The notes: generated by a model not told the origin, from the sequence alone. Shown: positions 7,813 to 16,976, counted from the first letter of the stretch. The stretch is 64,000 nt of DNA from an uncultured Alphaproteobacteria bacterium (GCA_949282205.1 CASDOS010000021.1:24233-88232); one strand, 5' to 3'. Made by a program: numbers and translations.

Positions 7813-8664
7813 CTATTTTTTTGCCCGCCCCAAATAATACCATTCCGTATTCACCGGCGCTTGCAGATTCGGCAACAAGATAAATCCATCATATGGCGCA
7901 TACAGACTTTCTCCATCATTATAACGAGCAATTTCTTCACCCTGCGATACAAAATCAAGATGTTTATAATTCTGACAAAGTTCTCCCTCTTTTGATTTAA
8001 GAATATAGCTATCCATTTGTATATATTTTTTTAAGCGAACAGAAGGCTTTGGTAAATCAACCATTTCAAAAGTAGCCAAAGTATTAATAACTGCCTGATA
8101 AGCCAACCGAACAGCTTCCGGAGCTTTATGATAACCACATTCAAGCGTCGTTGCCGTATGACCATACATATGTGCACAATGCTCCGTAGAAAAATCTTGA
8201 ATAGCATCTTGCTTACTATAAATATCGGGCCATCCCTCCAAAACAAAATCAACCGGCAGAGCATCTATCAATTTTTGATTATACGCATCCGGATAATCAC
8301 AAAAAGCAAAAGGCACATCACCGACGCAATGAGTAGAATGTAGATCTAAAGTAACACGATGACTTCGAATAAGCGGACAAATTTCATTAGCCAATTTTTG
8401 CTCATATGATTGCGGATTGTCGTGCATAACCATAACACGGTTCAAGTTTTCGTCAATAGAGCGGACATCTTTTTGATATGCATCGGGATTACAAATCGGA
8501 ACCAGCGTCAACTTTCCCTTCATCAATTTAATCATACCGCGATTTAATTCCTCAATTAATTTATAACAAGCATTTGTGCCGGCGGTTTCATTTCCATGTA
8601 CAGCTGCTAAAACTAACAAATCAAGTCCGTCTTGACCGGAATCAAATTCATATTTTGTAATCAT
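7813..8664 (-). CDS. Succinylglutamate desuccinylase/aspartoacylase family protein
   Basis: Zinc-dependent carboxypeptidase-fold hydrolase of the AstE/AspA family, 283 residues. Seen: the zinc ligands in VHGNETAG (His, Glu) and LDLHSTH (His), NLNRV for substrate binding, a Glu in TLECG, and a C-terminal beta barrel (SQGEEIARY... YAPYDGFIL). Members cleave N-acyl amino acids; the exact substrate cannot be read here. Its start overlaps the stop of the preceding small gene (8661) as ATGA, so the two are cotranscribed and coupled. Confidence 0.85.
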   Translation of the reverse strand: MITKYEFDSGQDGLDLLVLAAVHGNETAGTNACYKLIEELNRGMIKLMKGKLTLVPICNPDAYQKDVRSIDENLNRVMVMHDNPQSYEQKLANEICPLIRSHRVTLDLHSTHCVGDVPFAFCDYPDAYNQKLIDALPVDFVLEGWPDIYSKQDAIQDFSTEHCAHMYGHTATTLECGYHKAPEAVRLAYQAVINTLATFEMVDLPKPSVRLKKYIQMDSYILKSKEGELCQNYKHLDFVSQGEEIARYNDGESLYAPYDGFILLPNLQAPVNTEWYYLGRAKK

Positions 8665-9020
8665 GCAATTTTCTCCTCACCTAAAACTTCTATAAATTTT
8701 TTATATCTTTCCGCAAATTTATTTTCGTATTTTCCTGCAATTTCAACCAAAGATTTTTGCTCTTTAAAACGATTAATCAACACATCATCCGTTTTAACCG
8801 AAAGAATTTCAGAAGTTTCATCATAATCAAGATACAAGCGAATAAGCTGAGCGTGAAGATAATAGCTCATAATTTCGTCATAATAAACCTTCGGCAATTT
8901 AAAGCGGACGACAAGTTGAGTTGTTTCATTATTCAAGCACCGCGCCACGGTAGACTGACGAATAAACTCCATAATTAAAATCGGAGAAAAGGGAACTTCC
9001 GCATCTTCAGTATCAGCCAT
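8661..9020 (-). CDS. Unrecognised 119-residue protein coupled to the AstE-like gene
   Basis: No family recognised. A soluble protein with a mostly alpha-helical pattern (VYYDEIMSYYLHAQLIRLYLDY, then FKEQKSLVEIAGKYENKFAERYKKF), no signal peptide and no cysteine motif. The final codon overlaps the start of the AstE-like hydrolase by four bases, so the two genes form one unit and the protein may help the hydrolase. The start ATG has no strong SD. The 92-bp gap upstream to the divergent MazG-like gene holds the probable promoters of both. Confidence 0.65.
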   Translation of the reverse strand: MADTEDAEVPFSPILIMEFIRQSTVARCLNNETTQLVVRFKLPKVYYDEIMSYYLHAQLIRLYLDYDETSEILSVKTDDVLINRFKEQKSLVEIAGKYENKFAERYKKFIEVLGEEKIA

Positions 9021-9145
9021 AGTATCATCCTAAAAAAACATTATACCCAATAAGCGCATAATAATACACCCGCACCGGTTTACAAGCAAAAAAAGATAGC
9101 ATTTTACATCTTTTGAGATACAATATCATCAACAAGGAGGAAAAC

Positions 9146-9475
9146 ATGACATTAGAATTAAAAGAAAATCCGACTTTGCAAGATTTTCAAAACTACGTTC
9201 TACAAATGAAACAAGAGCGAGGTTTCAATACCACAGATAAATTTTATGAATGTTGCCTATTAGCCGAAGAATGTGGTGAATTAATTTCAGCCATCCGCAA
9301 AAATAGCAAAAAGGGCTCTATCGGAAGTGGTTCGACCGCCGGCAACATTGCCGAGGAACTGGCAGACGTTTTTATCTACATATGCTCTTTAGCCAATATG
9401 CACAATATAGACCTAGAACAAGCCTTTAGAGATAAAGAAGAAAAAAACAAGCTCCGCACATGGAAAAGGCTATAA
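9146..9475 (+). CDS. MazG-like nucleotide pyrophosphohydrolase
   Basis: All-alpha NTP pyrophosphohydrolase, 109 residues, of the MazG/RS21-C6 type, which hydrolyses NTPs or dNTPs to monophosphates and helps clear unwanted nucleotides. The Mg-binding pattern is present as LAEECGELISAI, and the second half as IAEELADVFIYI. The start is set by AGGAGG seven bases before the ATG at 9146; an in-frame ATG at 9113 lacks a ribosome site. It runs toward the HNH gene, ending 7 bp from it. Confidence 0.85.
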   Translation: MTLELKENPTLQDFQNYVLQMKQERGFNTTDKFYECCLLAEECGELISAIRKNSKKGSIGSGSTAGNIAEELADVFIYICSLANMHNIDLEQAFRDKEEKNKLRTWKRL

Positions 9476-9482
9476 AATCCTT

Positions 9483-10094
9483 TTACCAAGAATTAGACAT
9501 TGGATGCAATTTTCCATGTTGTTCAGCCGTAACCCATACAAGATTCGTAACACTATTGTTATACGAATTATTGTCAATATGGTGTACACCCCACGCCCCT
9601 AAAGGTTTTTTAAGGAAATTTTCAGCAACTAACCGATGAATATCCCACTTACTATTTTGTGTCTCAGCAAGAACATTTAAACAAACATAACACCTCGTTT
9701 TCCTATTTTCGGGAATAATAACCCTATCCTTCAGTTTTTGCTTATTTTTATCAACTAGAAGTATTCCATCATTATTTTTGAAAACTTCCTTTTCCTCTTC
9801 TTTAGAAAAAACAGCCACATATCCCAAATTACTAACATAAATATAAGCAATTTTGTCACTCATACTATCATAAACACCAACACGTTCCCAAATCTTTTTA
9901 GAATACTTACTCTGAAAATGCCCTGCTAATTTCCAAACTTCTCGAATTTGCATCCGCCCCATATATCCCATCTGCTGGATTTCACCGCCTTCTTGAACAG
10001 CATTTCCCCATTCTCTACAAGAAACATTTATTTCTTTGGTTCCATTATACAAAGTCAAAGGAGGTATAAATTCTTGCTTAATCACTGTATCCAT
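9483..10094 (-). CDS. HNH endonuclease family protein
   Basis: 203 residues. The C-terminus carries the HNH core VHHIDNNSYNNSVTNL followed by VWVTAEQHGKLHP, as in phage and homing-type endonucleases; the HR in the preceding DIHRLVAENF also fits that type. CYVCLN is a single CxxC. The middle is unassigned. Chosen start: the ATG after GGAGGAGAAT, 28 bases downstream of the trpS stop. Genes of this type are often selfish elements that settle beside essential genes, so it may be an insertion behind trpS. Confidence 0.75.
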   Translation of the reverse strand: MDTVIKQEFIPPLTLYNGTKEINVSCREWGNAVQEGGEIQQMGYMGRMQIREVWKLAGHFQSKYSKKIWERVGVYDSMSDKIAYIYVSNLGYVAVFSKEEEKEVFKNNDGILLVDKNKQKLKDRVIIPENRKTRCYVCLNVLAETQNSKWDIHRLVAENFLKKPLGAWGVHHIDNNSYNNSVTNLVWVTAEQHGKLHPMSNSW

Positions 10095-10122
10095 ATTCTC
10101 CTCCTCCACAAAATTAAAGAAT

Positions 10123-11181
10123 TTACTTATTAAACAGACTATCTTTAAAATAATTAATTCCCATTGCGGTTTTAACTTCACTTAAAGTCTGCGCAGCAAC
10201 TTCTCTAGCTATAATACTCCCCTGATGTAGCATATCAAAAATCTGTGGCAAATCCTGAGCCAAAAGTTCTCTTTTCTCGCGAATAGGCTTCAATTCCGTC
10301 TGCAAAATTTCATTTAAGAATTTCTTGACGACACCATCACCCAAACCACCACGACGATAATGTTCTTTCATCTCATCTAAATTCTGATAAGCAGGTAAAA
10401 ATTCTTTAAAATACTCATCTTTACAAAAAGCATCCAAATAAATAAAGACCGGATTATTTTCAGTATGTCCCGGATCTTCCACTCGAAGATGCGTTGGATC
10501 GGTAAACATACTCTGAACTTTTTTCTTAATATCATTAGAAGAATCAGAAAGATAGATACAATTACCGATAGACTTGCTCATTTTAGCCGCACCATCTGTC
10601 CCCGGCAAACGTGAACATACGGAATTTTTTGGCAACACGGCAGTCGGTTCAATCAAAACAGGCTTATATTGAGAATTAAAAGAGCGCACAATTTCGCGAG
10701 TTTGCTCAATCATCGGCAGTTGGTCTTCACCCACTGGAACAATATTCGCCTTAAAAGCTGTAATATCAGCAGCCTGACTAATCGGATAAGTAAAGAAGCC
10801 AACCGGAATACTCTGTTTAAAGCCCCGCAATTGGATTTCATTTTTAACAGTCGGATTTCTCTGCAATCTGGAAACCGTAACCAAATTCATATAATAGAAA
10901 GACAATTCACAAAGTTCAGGAATTTGCGATTGGATAAATATTGTAGACTTCTGCGGATCCAAACCACAAGACAAATAATCTAAAGCGACTTCAGAAATAT
11001 TATTTCTGACTTTATTAATATTATCGGCATTATCGGTAAGAGCCTGTGCATCGGCAATCATAATATAGATACTATGATATTTACCACTATTTTGCAGTTC
11101 AACACGACGTTTCAAAGATCCCACATAATGCCCTAAGTGTAATTTACCGGTTGGGCGATCCCCTGTTAAAATAACATCCAT
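10123..11181 (-). CDS. trpS: Tryptophanyl-tRNA synthetase
   Basis: Class I aminoacyl-tRNA synthetase charging tRNA-Trp, in the cytoplasm. The 352 residues show the full set of signatures: GDRPTGKLHLGH near the N-terminus (HIGH box), DAQALTDN, VPVGEDQLPMIEQTREI, and the KMSKS loop as AAKMSKSIGN. The length is normal and SD AAAGGA precedes the ATG. It is on the same strand as the HNH gene, which starts 28 bases after its stop. No T-box or leader peptide was seen upstream. Confidence 0.97.
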   Translation of the reverse strand: MDVILTGDRPTGKLHLGHYVGSLKRRVELQNSGKYHSIYIMIADAQALTDNADNINKVRNNISEVALDYLSCGLDPQKSTIFIQSQIPELCELSFYYMNLVTVSRLQRNPTVKNEIQLRGFKQSIPVGFFTYPISQAADITAFKANIVPVGEDQLPMIEQTREIVRSFNSQYKPVLIEPTAVLPKNSVCSRLPGTDGAAKMSKSIGNCIYLSDSSNDIKKKVQSMFTDPTHLRVEDPGHTENNPVFIYLDAFCKDEYFKEFLPAYQNLDEMKEHYRRGGLGDGVVKKFLNEILQTELKPIREKRELLAQDLPQIFDMLHQGSIIAREVAAQTLSEVKTAMGINYFKDSLFNK

Positions 11182-11342
11182 TTCAAAATCCTTTCATTTT
11201 GGCACAACGCTAACACAGAGAAGTAGCGTTGTCAACACCGATAAACCTGTACATAACCTTGATTTTTAACAAAATGCACCATTAATTTAAATTTAATACA
11301 CACACATTTTCCACTCGATATAATGTAAATAAACTCATTAAG

Positions 11343-12281
11343 CTATTTCATAGATGAGTTATAAACATCGGCATCTTCAATTGCATGAACCATATTAACG
11401 ACACACTCATTATAAGGAACAGAAATATTATGTTTACGAGCTAATTTAACCACCGCACCGTTAATCCAATCAATTTCCGTTTTAACACCTCTCTTGCGGT
11501 CTTGAGACATTGAAGAATAGCCATTCAAATGCGTTTCAGACACATAATTCACAAAATCCACCACTTCATCAACGTCAAAATTCTGCCCTTCCGCACGAGC
11601 GACATCTACAGCTTCAGATAAAATCTTCCGAGCAAACACCCTCGCATATTGATTTTGAGAAACAAAACCGAGCGGTGTTAAAGTAATATAAGTAAACGAG
11701 TTAAGCGTTAAATTTACAAACAATTTCCGCCACAATAAATATCCGATATTCTCAGAAACAGCCACCTCAAAACCGGATTGTTCAAAAAGCCCTTTAATTT
11801 TTTGAAGATTATCAGAAGAAACCTTCGCACCGCCGATTGTAGTAATACCACTTCCACTATGAAAAATATTTCCTTCGCTCAATCGTACGGAATTATGATT
11901 CGTCGTGCCCAAAATAAGTTGCTTTTCATCAACATATTTAGAAATCGTTTCAAAATTACCCAAACCATTTTGCAAGGTTAAAACTAAAGTATCTTTTCCA
12001 ATAAGTTTTAAATTTTGTTGCAAAGCATTTTCTGTTTGCAAAGTTTTGACCAATATAACAACCACGTCAACCGATTGTTCATAAGTACCGCTAACGCAAG
12101 CCGTTACATGCTCATAAAAGTGCTCGACAAGCCCTTCATCTTTTTTAACGCTTAAACCTTTTTCATTGATAATATCTGCCTCTTTTGGGGTATGGGTTAA
12201 TAAAATAACGTCATTTTTTTTACTGAATTTTGCTCCAAACAAACATCCCAATGCACCGGAACCTATAACTGCAACTTTCAT
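11343..12281 (-). CDS. 2-dehydropantoate 2-reductase family (PanE/ApbA)
   Basis: NADPH-dependent ketopantoate reductase family, 312 residues; PanE makes pantoate for CoA synthesis. Seen: the Rossmann loop VIGSGALGCLFGAKF at the N-terminus, VILVKTLQTENAL with the catalytic Lys, LTLQNGLGN, and WRKLFVNLTLNS with the second Lys/Asn pair. The SD is AGGGGTG. Paralogues of this family with other 2-keto acid substrates are common, so panE itself is likely but not proven. It is divergent from the small membrane gene at 12477. Confidence 0.85.
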   Translation of the reverse strand: MKVAVIGSGALGCLFGAKFSKKNDVILLTHTPKEADIINEKGLSVKKDEGLVEHFYEHVTACVSGTYEQSVDVVVILVKTLQTENALQQNLKLIGKDTLVLTLQNGLGNFETISKYVDEKQLILGTTNHNSVRLSEGNIFHSGSGITTIGGAKVSSDNLQKIKGLFEQSGFEVAVSENIGYLLWRKLFVNLTLNSFTYITLTPLGFVSQNQYARVFARKILSEAVDVARAEGQNFDVDEVVDFVNYVSETHLNGYSSMSQDRKRGVKTEIDWINGAVVKLARKHNISVPYNECVVNMVHAIEDADVYNSSMK

Positions 12282-12399
12282 TTTAACACCCCTGCATTAA
12301 CCTTTTATACGAAAGTATGGTAATTAAAAATAACCTCACGTCAAGCATTTTCATAAGAAATATAAACTATTTTCGGACAAACAATACTCCTTTTATTTA

Positions 12400-12428
12400 T
12401 TGATTTTGCAAAAAAAATATCGTATAAA
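12400..12428 (+). promoter_or_regulatory. Sigma-70-type promoter for the small membrane gene at 12477
   Basis: TTGATT (12400-12405), a 17-base spacer and TATAAA (12423-12428), about 49 bases before the ATG. Confidence 0.5.
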
Positions 12429-12476
12429 AGAAATTCTAAAATTAACAATTATGTCCAACAATTAAATTTAACTATT

Positions 12477-12779
12477 ATGGAACAGTGGCAAAATATAATT
12501 TGCATCTATTTCGGCATAGAAATACTTCTATGCATTTACACACTTTTTAAGTATAACAAATTGCAGAAATTATGTAAAAAAAACAACGATTACGCTCCTT
12601 TAAAAAAGGATCTTTTCCGTTTTTTTGTAATATTTTTCTTAATTTTAGCAGCTTTGGTTACACATCTTGGTTATTTAATGGGTTCAATATCTTTTGTTTG
12701 GCCGCCACTTGTCGTTATTGGATTAATACTGACAATAATAATCAGTGCCCTAATATCAAATAAGCGCCACTCAAAATAA
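12477..12779 (+). CDS. Small membrane protein, 100 residues
   Basis: Not recognised. Three hydrophobic segments (about residues 6-23, 48-68 and 73-93) flank a lysine-rich cytoplasmic loop (KYNKLQKLCKKNN). No signal-peptide cleavage site. It has its own promoter-like sequence and is closed by a terminator at 12808, so it is probably transcribed alone. There is no clear SD before the ATG. Function unknown. Confidence 0.6.
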   Translation: MEQWQNIICIYFGIEILLCIYTLFKYNKLQKLCKKNNDYAPLKKDLFRFFVIFFLILAALVTHLGYLMGSISFVWPPLVVIGLILTIIISALISNKRHSK

Positions 12780-12807
12780 ATCCGCCCAATCAAAGAAACC
12801 TATTAAG

Positions 12808-12833
12808 AAGGGAGCCACAAACTCCCTTTTTTT
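12808..12833 (+). terminator. Rho-independent terminator
   Basis: Stem AAGGGAG / CTCCCTT with a 7-base loop followed by a T-run, 29 bases after the stop of the small membrane gene. Confidence 0.85.
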
Positions 12834-12956
12834 ACCACCATTTAAAACAAATCCGGTTCCACACAAATAAATTGCATCCAACCAGAAACTTTTACTTTTT
12901 ATAAAAGAATACGCGCATATAAAGAAAAAAGCAAATTTTAACAAGGAGAAACACCC

Positions 12957-13475
12957 ATGTTAAAAGCCATTATGATTTTACCATTCAACGTCTTAGTAAG
13001 CATTCCCGTACTCATTTTATACTTCAACGATTTTAAGATGATTGAAACTCAAAACTTCTATGCACTATTACTAACATTTATATTACTCACAAGCGGCTTA
13101 ACTTTAATAATTTGGACAATAAAACTTTTTGCCCAAACAGGCAAAGGTTCACTAGCTCCTTGGAATCCAATAAATAAGTTAATCACAACCGGCCCATACG
13201 CTTACGTCAGAAACCCGATGTTGCTGGGCGTTTTTCTATGTTTAGGCGCAGAGAGCATACTATTTCAAAGCTGGCCTTTATTCTATTATTTATTGATTTT
13301 CATTGGAATAAATATGCTTTATTTTCCTTTATCGGAAGAAAAAGGACTATATAAAAAATATGGCGAGGAATATTTAGAATACAAAAGAAATGTTCCGCGA
13401 TTCATTCCCCGATTACACCCCTACAAAAGTACCGCCCCAAAAAACAAAAGCTCTATTAAATCACCTCAAAATTAA
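12957..13475 (+). CDS. Isoprenylcysteine methyltransferase-like membrane protein (ICMT/PEMT family)
   Basis: 172 residues with four or five membrane helices. The cytoplasmic SAM-binding part has the family pattern: GPYAYVRNPMLLG, then after two helices EEKGLYKKYGEEYLEYKRNVPRFIPR. Bacterial members methylate small lipids, thiols or unknown acceptors. The SD is AAGGAG. The C-terminal 25 residues are polar and lysine-rich. No neighbour points to the substrate. Confidence 0.85.
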   Translation: MLKAIMILPFNVLVSIPVLILYFNDFKMIETQNFYALLLTFILLTSGLTLIIWTIKLFAQTGKGSLAPWNPINKLITTGPYAYVRNPMLLGVFLCLGAESILFQSWPLFYYLLIFIGINMLYFPLSEEKGLYKKYGEEYLEYKRNVPRFIPRLHPYKSTAPKNKSSIKSPQN

Positions 13476-13558
13476 CAAAATAAACCCCTTTCCTAGATTT
13501 TGTATTTACTTTTTCCGTTAAACACACTAAACTTTAAGAACAATAAAAGGAGAAAGAT

Positions 13559-14149
13559 GTGACACAAGAAATAGAATTAAGAATTCAAACCCCTAAAGAA
13601 AACTTATTCTTAGATTGGTTAGAAAAAAATGCCTCTTACAAATCTGATACGACTCAAATAGATTACTACCTTGATAGAACAGAAAATCCATACTTTTACT
13701 TTGATGAATACAACAAACTGCAATCCGATTATTGGTTAAGAATTAGATCAAATAACCATCGTTTTATATTGTGTTTGAAAAAAGTTCACCGCGATGAAAA
13801 TGGAAATTATTTATACTCGGATGAATATGAAACTGAAATTTCGAATTTAGAAAATACGCTTAAGATTTATGAAAACCTAGGTTATTATAAGGCAATTACC
13901 GTAAATAAGCATCGCAAAGAATGGGAATATAAAGACTTTGTCATAAGCTATGACTGCATAAAAAATCTTGGTAATTTTTTTGAAATTGAATTAAAACAAG
14001 GCAATATAGCTTATGAAAAAGGCAAAAATAAAATCGAAAAATTTCTTCACTCCATTTTAAACACAGAATATACTCTTTCCCAAGAGGGATATCCTTCTTT
14101 AATCTACAACCTAAATAATTTAAGTAAAAAACAAATTCAAACAAAATAA
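13559..14149 (+). CDS. CYTH-domain protein (class IV adenylate cyclase/thiamine triphosphatase fold)
   Basis: 196 residues. The acidic ExE signature appears at the N-terminus as EIELRI, followed by alternating charged strands: YWLRIRS, FILCLKK, YETEI, KHRKEW and FEIELK. CYTH proteins hydrolyse or cyclise triphosphate substrates in a beta tunnel, using Mg2+. The start is GTG: the ATG overlapping it (13557) is followed at once by TGA, while GTG lies correctly after AGGAGAAAG. It is not known whether it makes cAMP or acts on ThTP or inorganic triphosphate. Confidence 0.75.
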   Translation: MTQEIELRIQTPKENLFLDWLEKNASYKSDTTQIDYYLDRTENPYFYFDEYNKLQSDYWLRIRSNNHRFILCLKKVHRDENGNYLYSDEYETEISNLENTLKIYENLGYYKAITVNKHRKEWEYKDFVISYDCIKNLGNFFEIELKQGNIAYEKGKNKIEKFLHSILNTEYTLSQEGYPSLIYNLNNLSKKQIQTK

Positions 14150-14275
14150 AAAAGTATTTTTGTAAAACAAACACTATAATAAACCTAAATACTGATTTTT
14201 TTAATAAAGTAACCACTAATTATATGAAAAATTAGAATATAGGTTATGCTTGCGACTAACGATTAAAAATTAATT

Positions 14276-15331
14276 TCACTCTCTATCAAATGTATCAGAA
14301 ACATAAACGTTCAAATTTTCTTTTATTTCCATTTTGGAATTATAAGAAACTCCGGTCTGTGCCTGCAAATCCTTTGATTTACATATTATGTTTGCTTTAT
14401 TTTTCTCACTTTGTTTATCAGTAAGTTTAGATTTTACTCGTTCAATCTGAATTGCATTCTGTATTTGCTGCTGTAATTCTTTATCTTTATTCAAACAATA
14501 CATTTTATCGGAATATTCCAATTGAGTTGTTTCCATCGCTTGATAGCGGCTCATTCCCTCATTAATATGCTGTTGCCATACCCGTTTTAGGACATTTCTA
14601 TCTTCTGCATTTGGAATATAATAAATTGGAACATTTGCTTGATATATATCTTGTAAACCGAAAGGACCCGATACATTTATTATTTTCGCAGTCTTATCAG
14701 AAGCATATTCGTGAGTGAACTCGCCTGATAGAGAAACAAGAGGACAAAAAACACTTTTATCGACTTCATAACGATAAGATTTGTTTTTTTCTACATCTAC
14801 ACCATATTTTTTTAAATCAATACCACTCAAAACTAAACAAGGCTCGTCCATAAATACAGAAATTCCCTTATACTCATTAGGATTATTAGAGGCTGGTTTA
14901 CCTATATATGGAGATATCTCTTCTTTTGTTGCAAAACACAACGATTTTCCGGTTTCTTCATTTAGTGTACATGAATATTGAAATCTTGGTTCCAATTCAG
15001 ATAATTGAGAATTTTGAGAAAAATGATATAAATGTTCTGTCAATTTCATTATCTTATTTTGCGTAACTTTTCTTAATTCTTCCAAATTAGCTATATATCT
15101 ATCAACATATCCAGCCCCCACAATTTCAGCTAATCTGTCTTTAATTTCATTAGGATTTCCAACATTGTTTGCAACCATGGCATATAATTGTTGTCCTACG
15201 TTTTGTCCTTCAAAAGAGCCTTTTTCCGCTAATTGAGCAAAAAAACTATTCTTATCCTCCTCACCCATTGAACTAAGTTTTTCTTTTAATGCAAAAACAA
15301 ATTCATCATAATTTTCTGCTTTTATTACCAT
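14276..15331 (-). CDS. Unrecognised 351-residue protein
   Basis: No family recognised. No signal peptide or membrane segment. The N-terminal 100 residues are helical and charged, the middle is beta-rich with scattered cysteines, and the C-terminus is a polar helix rich in Gln and Lys (DKELQQQIQNAIQIERVKSKL). It borders the repeat-rich accessory region, so it may be part of the variable cargo. A 330-bp stretch upstream, to 15661, contains only repeat copy R1 and promoter-like AT tracts. Confidence 0.6.
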   Translation of the reverse strand: MVIKAENYDEFVFALKEKLSSMGEEDKNSFFAQLAEKGSFEGQNVGQQLYAMVANNVGNPNEIKDRLAEIVGAGYVDRYIANLEELRKVTQNKIMKLTEHLYHFSQNSQLSELEPRFQYSCTLNEETGKSLCFATKEEISPYIGKPASNNPNEYKGISVFMDEPCLVLSGIDLKKYGVDVEKNKSYRYEVDKSVFCPLVSLSGEFTHEYASDKTAKIINVSGPFGLQDIYQANVPIYYIPNAEDRNVLKRVWQQHINEGMSRYQAMETTQLEYSDKMYCLNKDKELQQQIQNAIQIERVKSKLTDKQSEKNKANIICKSKDLQAQTGVSYNSKMEIKENLNVYVSDTFDRE

Positions 15332-15420
15332 ATCATACTCATAAAATTACTTTTTTTCCCTATACACTCGCTATATGATACAATATTTTACCTGAATAGT
15401 AAATAAAAAACGAAACACAA

Positions 15421-15591
15421 ACTAACACATTGAAAAATATTACATTTAAAATTGCAAACAAATTGAAAAAATGATGATTTTTGAAAATGAAACATCCGAA
15501 CTCAAGATAAGCCTTGGAAATAAAAGAAAAAGCAGCCGTTTTCATGATGGCTGTTTGAATTGGTAATGCTTAACTCTAGGTTTACGAGTTA
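15421..15591 (+). repeat. Repeat R1 of a tRNA-linked family
   Basis: First copy of a repeat seen again at 16505, 17301 and 17961, and partly at 16064. The shared core is GAAACATCCGAACT, then GCCTTGGAAATAAAAG, then a hairpin AGCAGCC...GGCTGT, ending TTTGAATTGGTAATGCTTAAC. The left flank (CTAACACATTGAAAAA) is shared with R4. This copy lacks the inner block carried by R3 and R5. It fills most of the gene-free stretch 15332-15661. Confidence 0.75.
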
Positions 15592-15661
15592 TTTTATTTA
15601 CTTTTCAAAAATAGTACTTATAATGCAAGTAGATAAATATAATTATAATACCTAAATTTTT

Positions 15662-16015
15662 ATGCATATGAAAAAAGTAAAAAAATTATTGTTAGTTTTG
15701 ATGTCCTCTCTATTTGTACTTATGGTGTCGTTTGCATTGTCAATAACACATGAGCTAAATTGGCAGGGTATCATTTTCTTTGTATGTATAAGTACCATCT
15801 TTGGAATTCTGTTAGCAGTTAGAAAACCGCAAAAATTAATGAATGCCAACCTAGGCTGGATTTTTTCTGGAATACTCTTTGCTCTGGTAGCAACAGAGAA
15901 ACTACTTGGTGTTTATACAAAATTATTTGAAACAGTGGCTTTGGCAATATTTGCCTTTACCATATTTTTTATTTGTATACCCAATATTACAAAATCACAA
16001 AAACAGAAGCCTTAA
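15662..16015 (+). CDS. Small membrane protein, 117 residues, between repeats
   Basis: Not recognised. Four hydrophobic segments (about residues 7-27, 34-50, 64-82 and 88-106) with a basic N-terminus (KKVKKLL). By eye the + strand here is richer in G and T than neighbouring + strand genes, which suggests acquisition or inversion. The ATG pair ATGCATATG at 15662 recurs as ATGCGTATG in a decayed copy at 16817, so the gene was duplicated together with the flanking repeat. Function unknown. Confidence 0.55.
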   Translation: MHMKKVKKLLLVLMSSLFVLMVSFALSITHELNWQGIIFFVCISTIFGILLAVRKPQKLMNANLGWIFSGILFALVATEKLLGVYTKLFETVALAIFAFTIFFICIPNITKSQKQKP

Positions 16016-16063
16016 AACAGCTTCTGTTTTTTATAGAATATAAACAACTAATGTAAATCAACG

Positions 16064-16110
16064 ATAAATAAAAGAAATGACAGCCATTACATGACTGTCA
16101 TTTGAATTGT
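16064..16110 (+). repeat. Repeat R2, partial copy
   Basis: A fragment matching only the right half of the family: AAATAAAAGAAATGACAGCC, then CATGACTG and TTTGAATTG. It keeps the hairpin (GACAG/CTGTC) but lacks the conserved GAAACATCCGAACT start. It lies between the convergent small genes at 15662 and 16140. Confidence 0.5.
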
Positions 16111-16139
16111 AAAACAACAAATACCTCCTAAAAAGACTT

Positions 16140-16421
16140 CTATGCTTTTTTCAGACGATAAATTATAAAAACCGATATTGGAGAAAGCAGTAACAAGGCA
16201 AAGAATTCATAGTCTGAAAGCTCAAATAAACCACAAACACCTAAAACGATAAGGACTGGAGCTGCACCAAAAATAAATTTTAAGACATGCCAACCATTGG
16301 TCTCTGTATCCTGATCACAATCAGTCCAACGATAGACTTTAGGATAGAGATAAAAACCATACCCCAACATCAATATTCCTACAACAAGCAAGGAAATTTC
16401 TAGTATAACCATTTTGTCCAT
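16140..16421 (-). CDS. Small membrane protein, 93 residues
   Basis: Not recognised. Three hydrophobic segments (about residues 5-24, 46-64 and 70-87) and a polar loop after the first (WTDCDQDTETNGW). The start ATG has no clear SD. Located between repeat copies R2 and R3, so probably variable cargo. From 16422 to 16976 no intact gene was found: the stretch holds repeat R3 and a gene remnant. Confidence 0.5.
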   Translation of the reverse strand: MDKMVILEISLLVVGILMLGYGFYLYPKVYRWTDCDQDTETNGWHVLKFIFGAAPVLIVLGVCGLFELSDYEFFALLLLSPISVFIIYRLKKA

Positions 16422-16504
16422 AATAAATAATATTTTAATTGTTAAACATAATTACTTTATTTTGACTTAAATTATATATTGTCATTAAAAATGTAAAGAA
16501 AAAA

Positions 16505-16740
16505 CAAGATTAAAAAACTTCAGATAAATTAAAAAAATGACCATTAAAGAAAATGGAACGACCGAACTCAAGATAAGCCTTGGAAATAAAAGAACCTTTT
16601 CTTAGCTTCGCTAGGCTTTAGCCACAGCAAAAGTTAGTTGGTCGCGCAAGTAGGAAACTTGTTTCCGTAGCAACACAAACAGCAGCCATTTTACCGACTG
16701 CCGTTTGTATTGGTGATGCTTAACCCATGGTTTACGAATA
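16505..16740 (+). repeat. Repeat R3, long form
   Basis: Carries the core (GACCGAACTCAAGATAAGCC, GGAAATAAAAG), then an extra block absent from R1 and R4: CTTAGCTTCGCTAGG, TTAGTTGGTCGCGCAAGTAG and the hairpin GGAAACTTGTTTCC, then the AGCAGCC hairpin and TATTGGTGATGCTTAACC. The same block recurs in R5 at 18047-18090. The opening reads as an ORF start, MTIKENGTTELKISLGNK, before a stop. Confidence 0.75.
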
Positions 16741-16816
16741 GGAATTTATTTACTTTTCAAAAAAAAATATCTACAATACCGTCAGATATCAAAATTATTG
16801 TATAATTTAAATTTTT

Positions 16817-16900
16817 ATGCGTATGAAAAAAATATTTTGATTTTGGATTCTATTATTGGAATTATCATATTTATTTGCCTTTTCGTATTTTAACCTAATA
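16817..16900 (+). pseudogene. Decayed copy of the 15662 small membrane gene
   Basis: ATGCGTATGAAAAAAATATTT aligns with the start of the gene at 15662 (ATGCATATGAAAAAAGTAAAA), and the preceding sequence (CTTTTCAAAAA...AAATTTTTATGC) is also shared, but an in-frame TGA follows within eight codons. The rest is too diverged to align by eye. It sits at the same distance after repeat R3 as the intact gene does after R1. Confidence 0.45.
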
Positions 16901-16976
16901 AATACAAATTAAGCAGTAAATAAGTTAAAACAGCTATGTGATTTTCAAAGTGTTTATAAACTAAAATATAATTATT

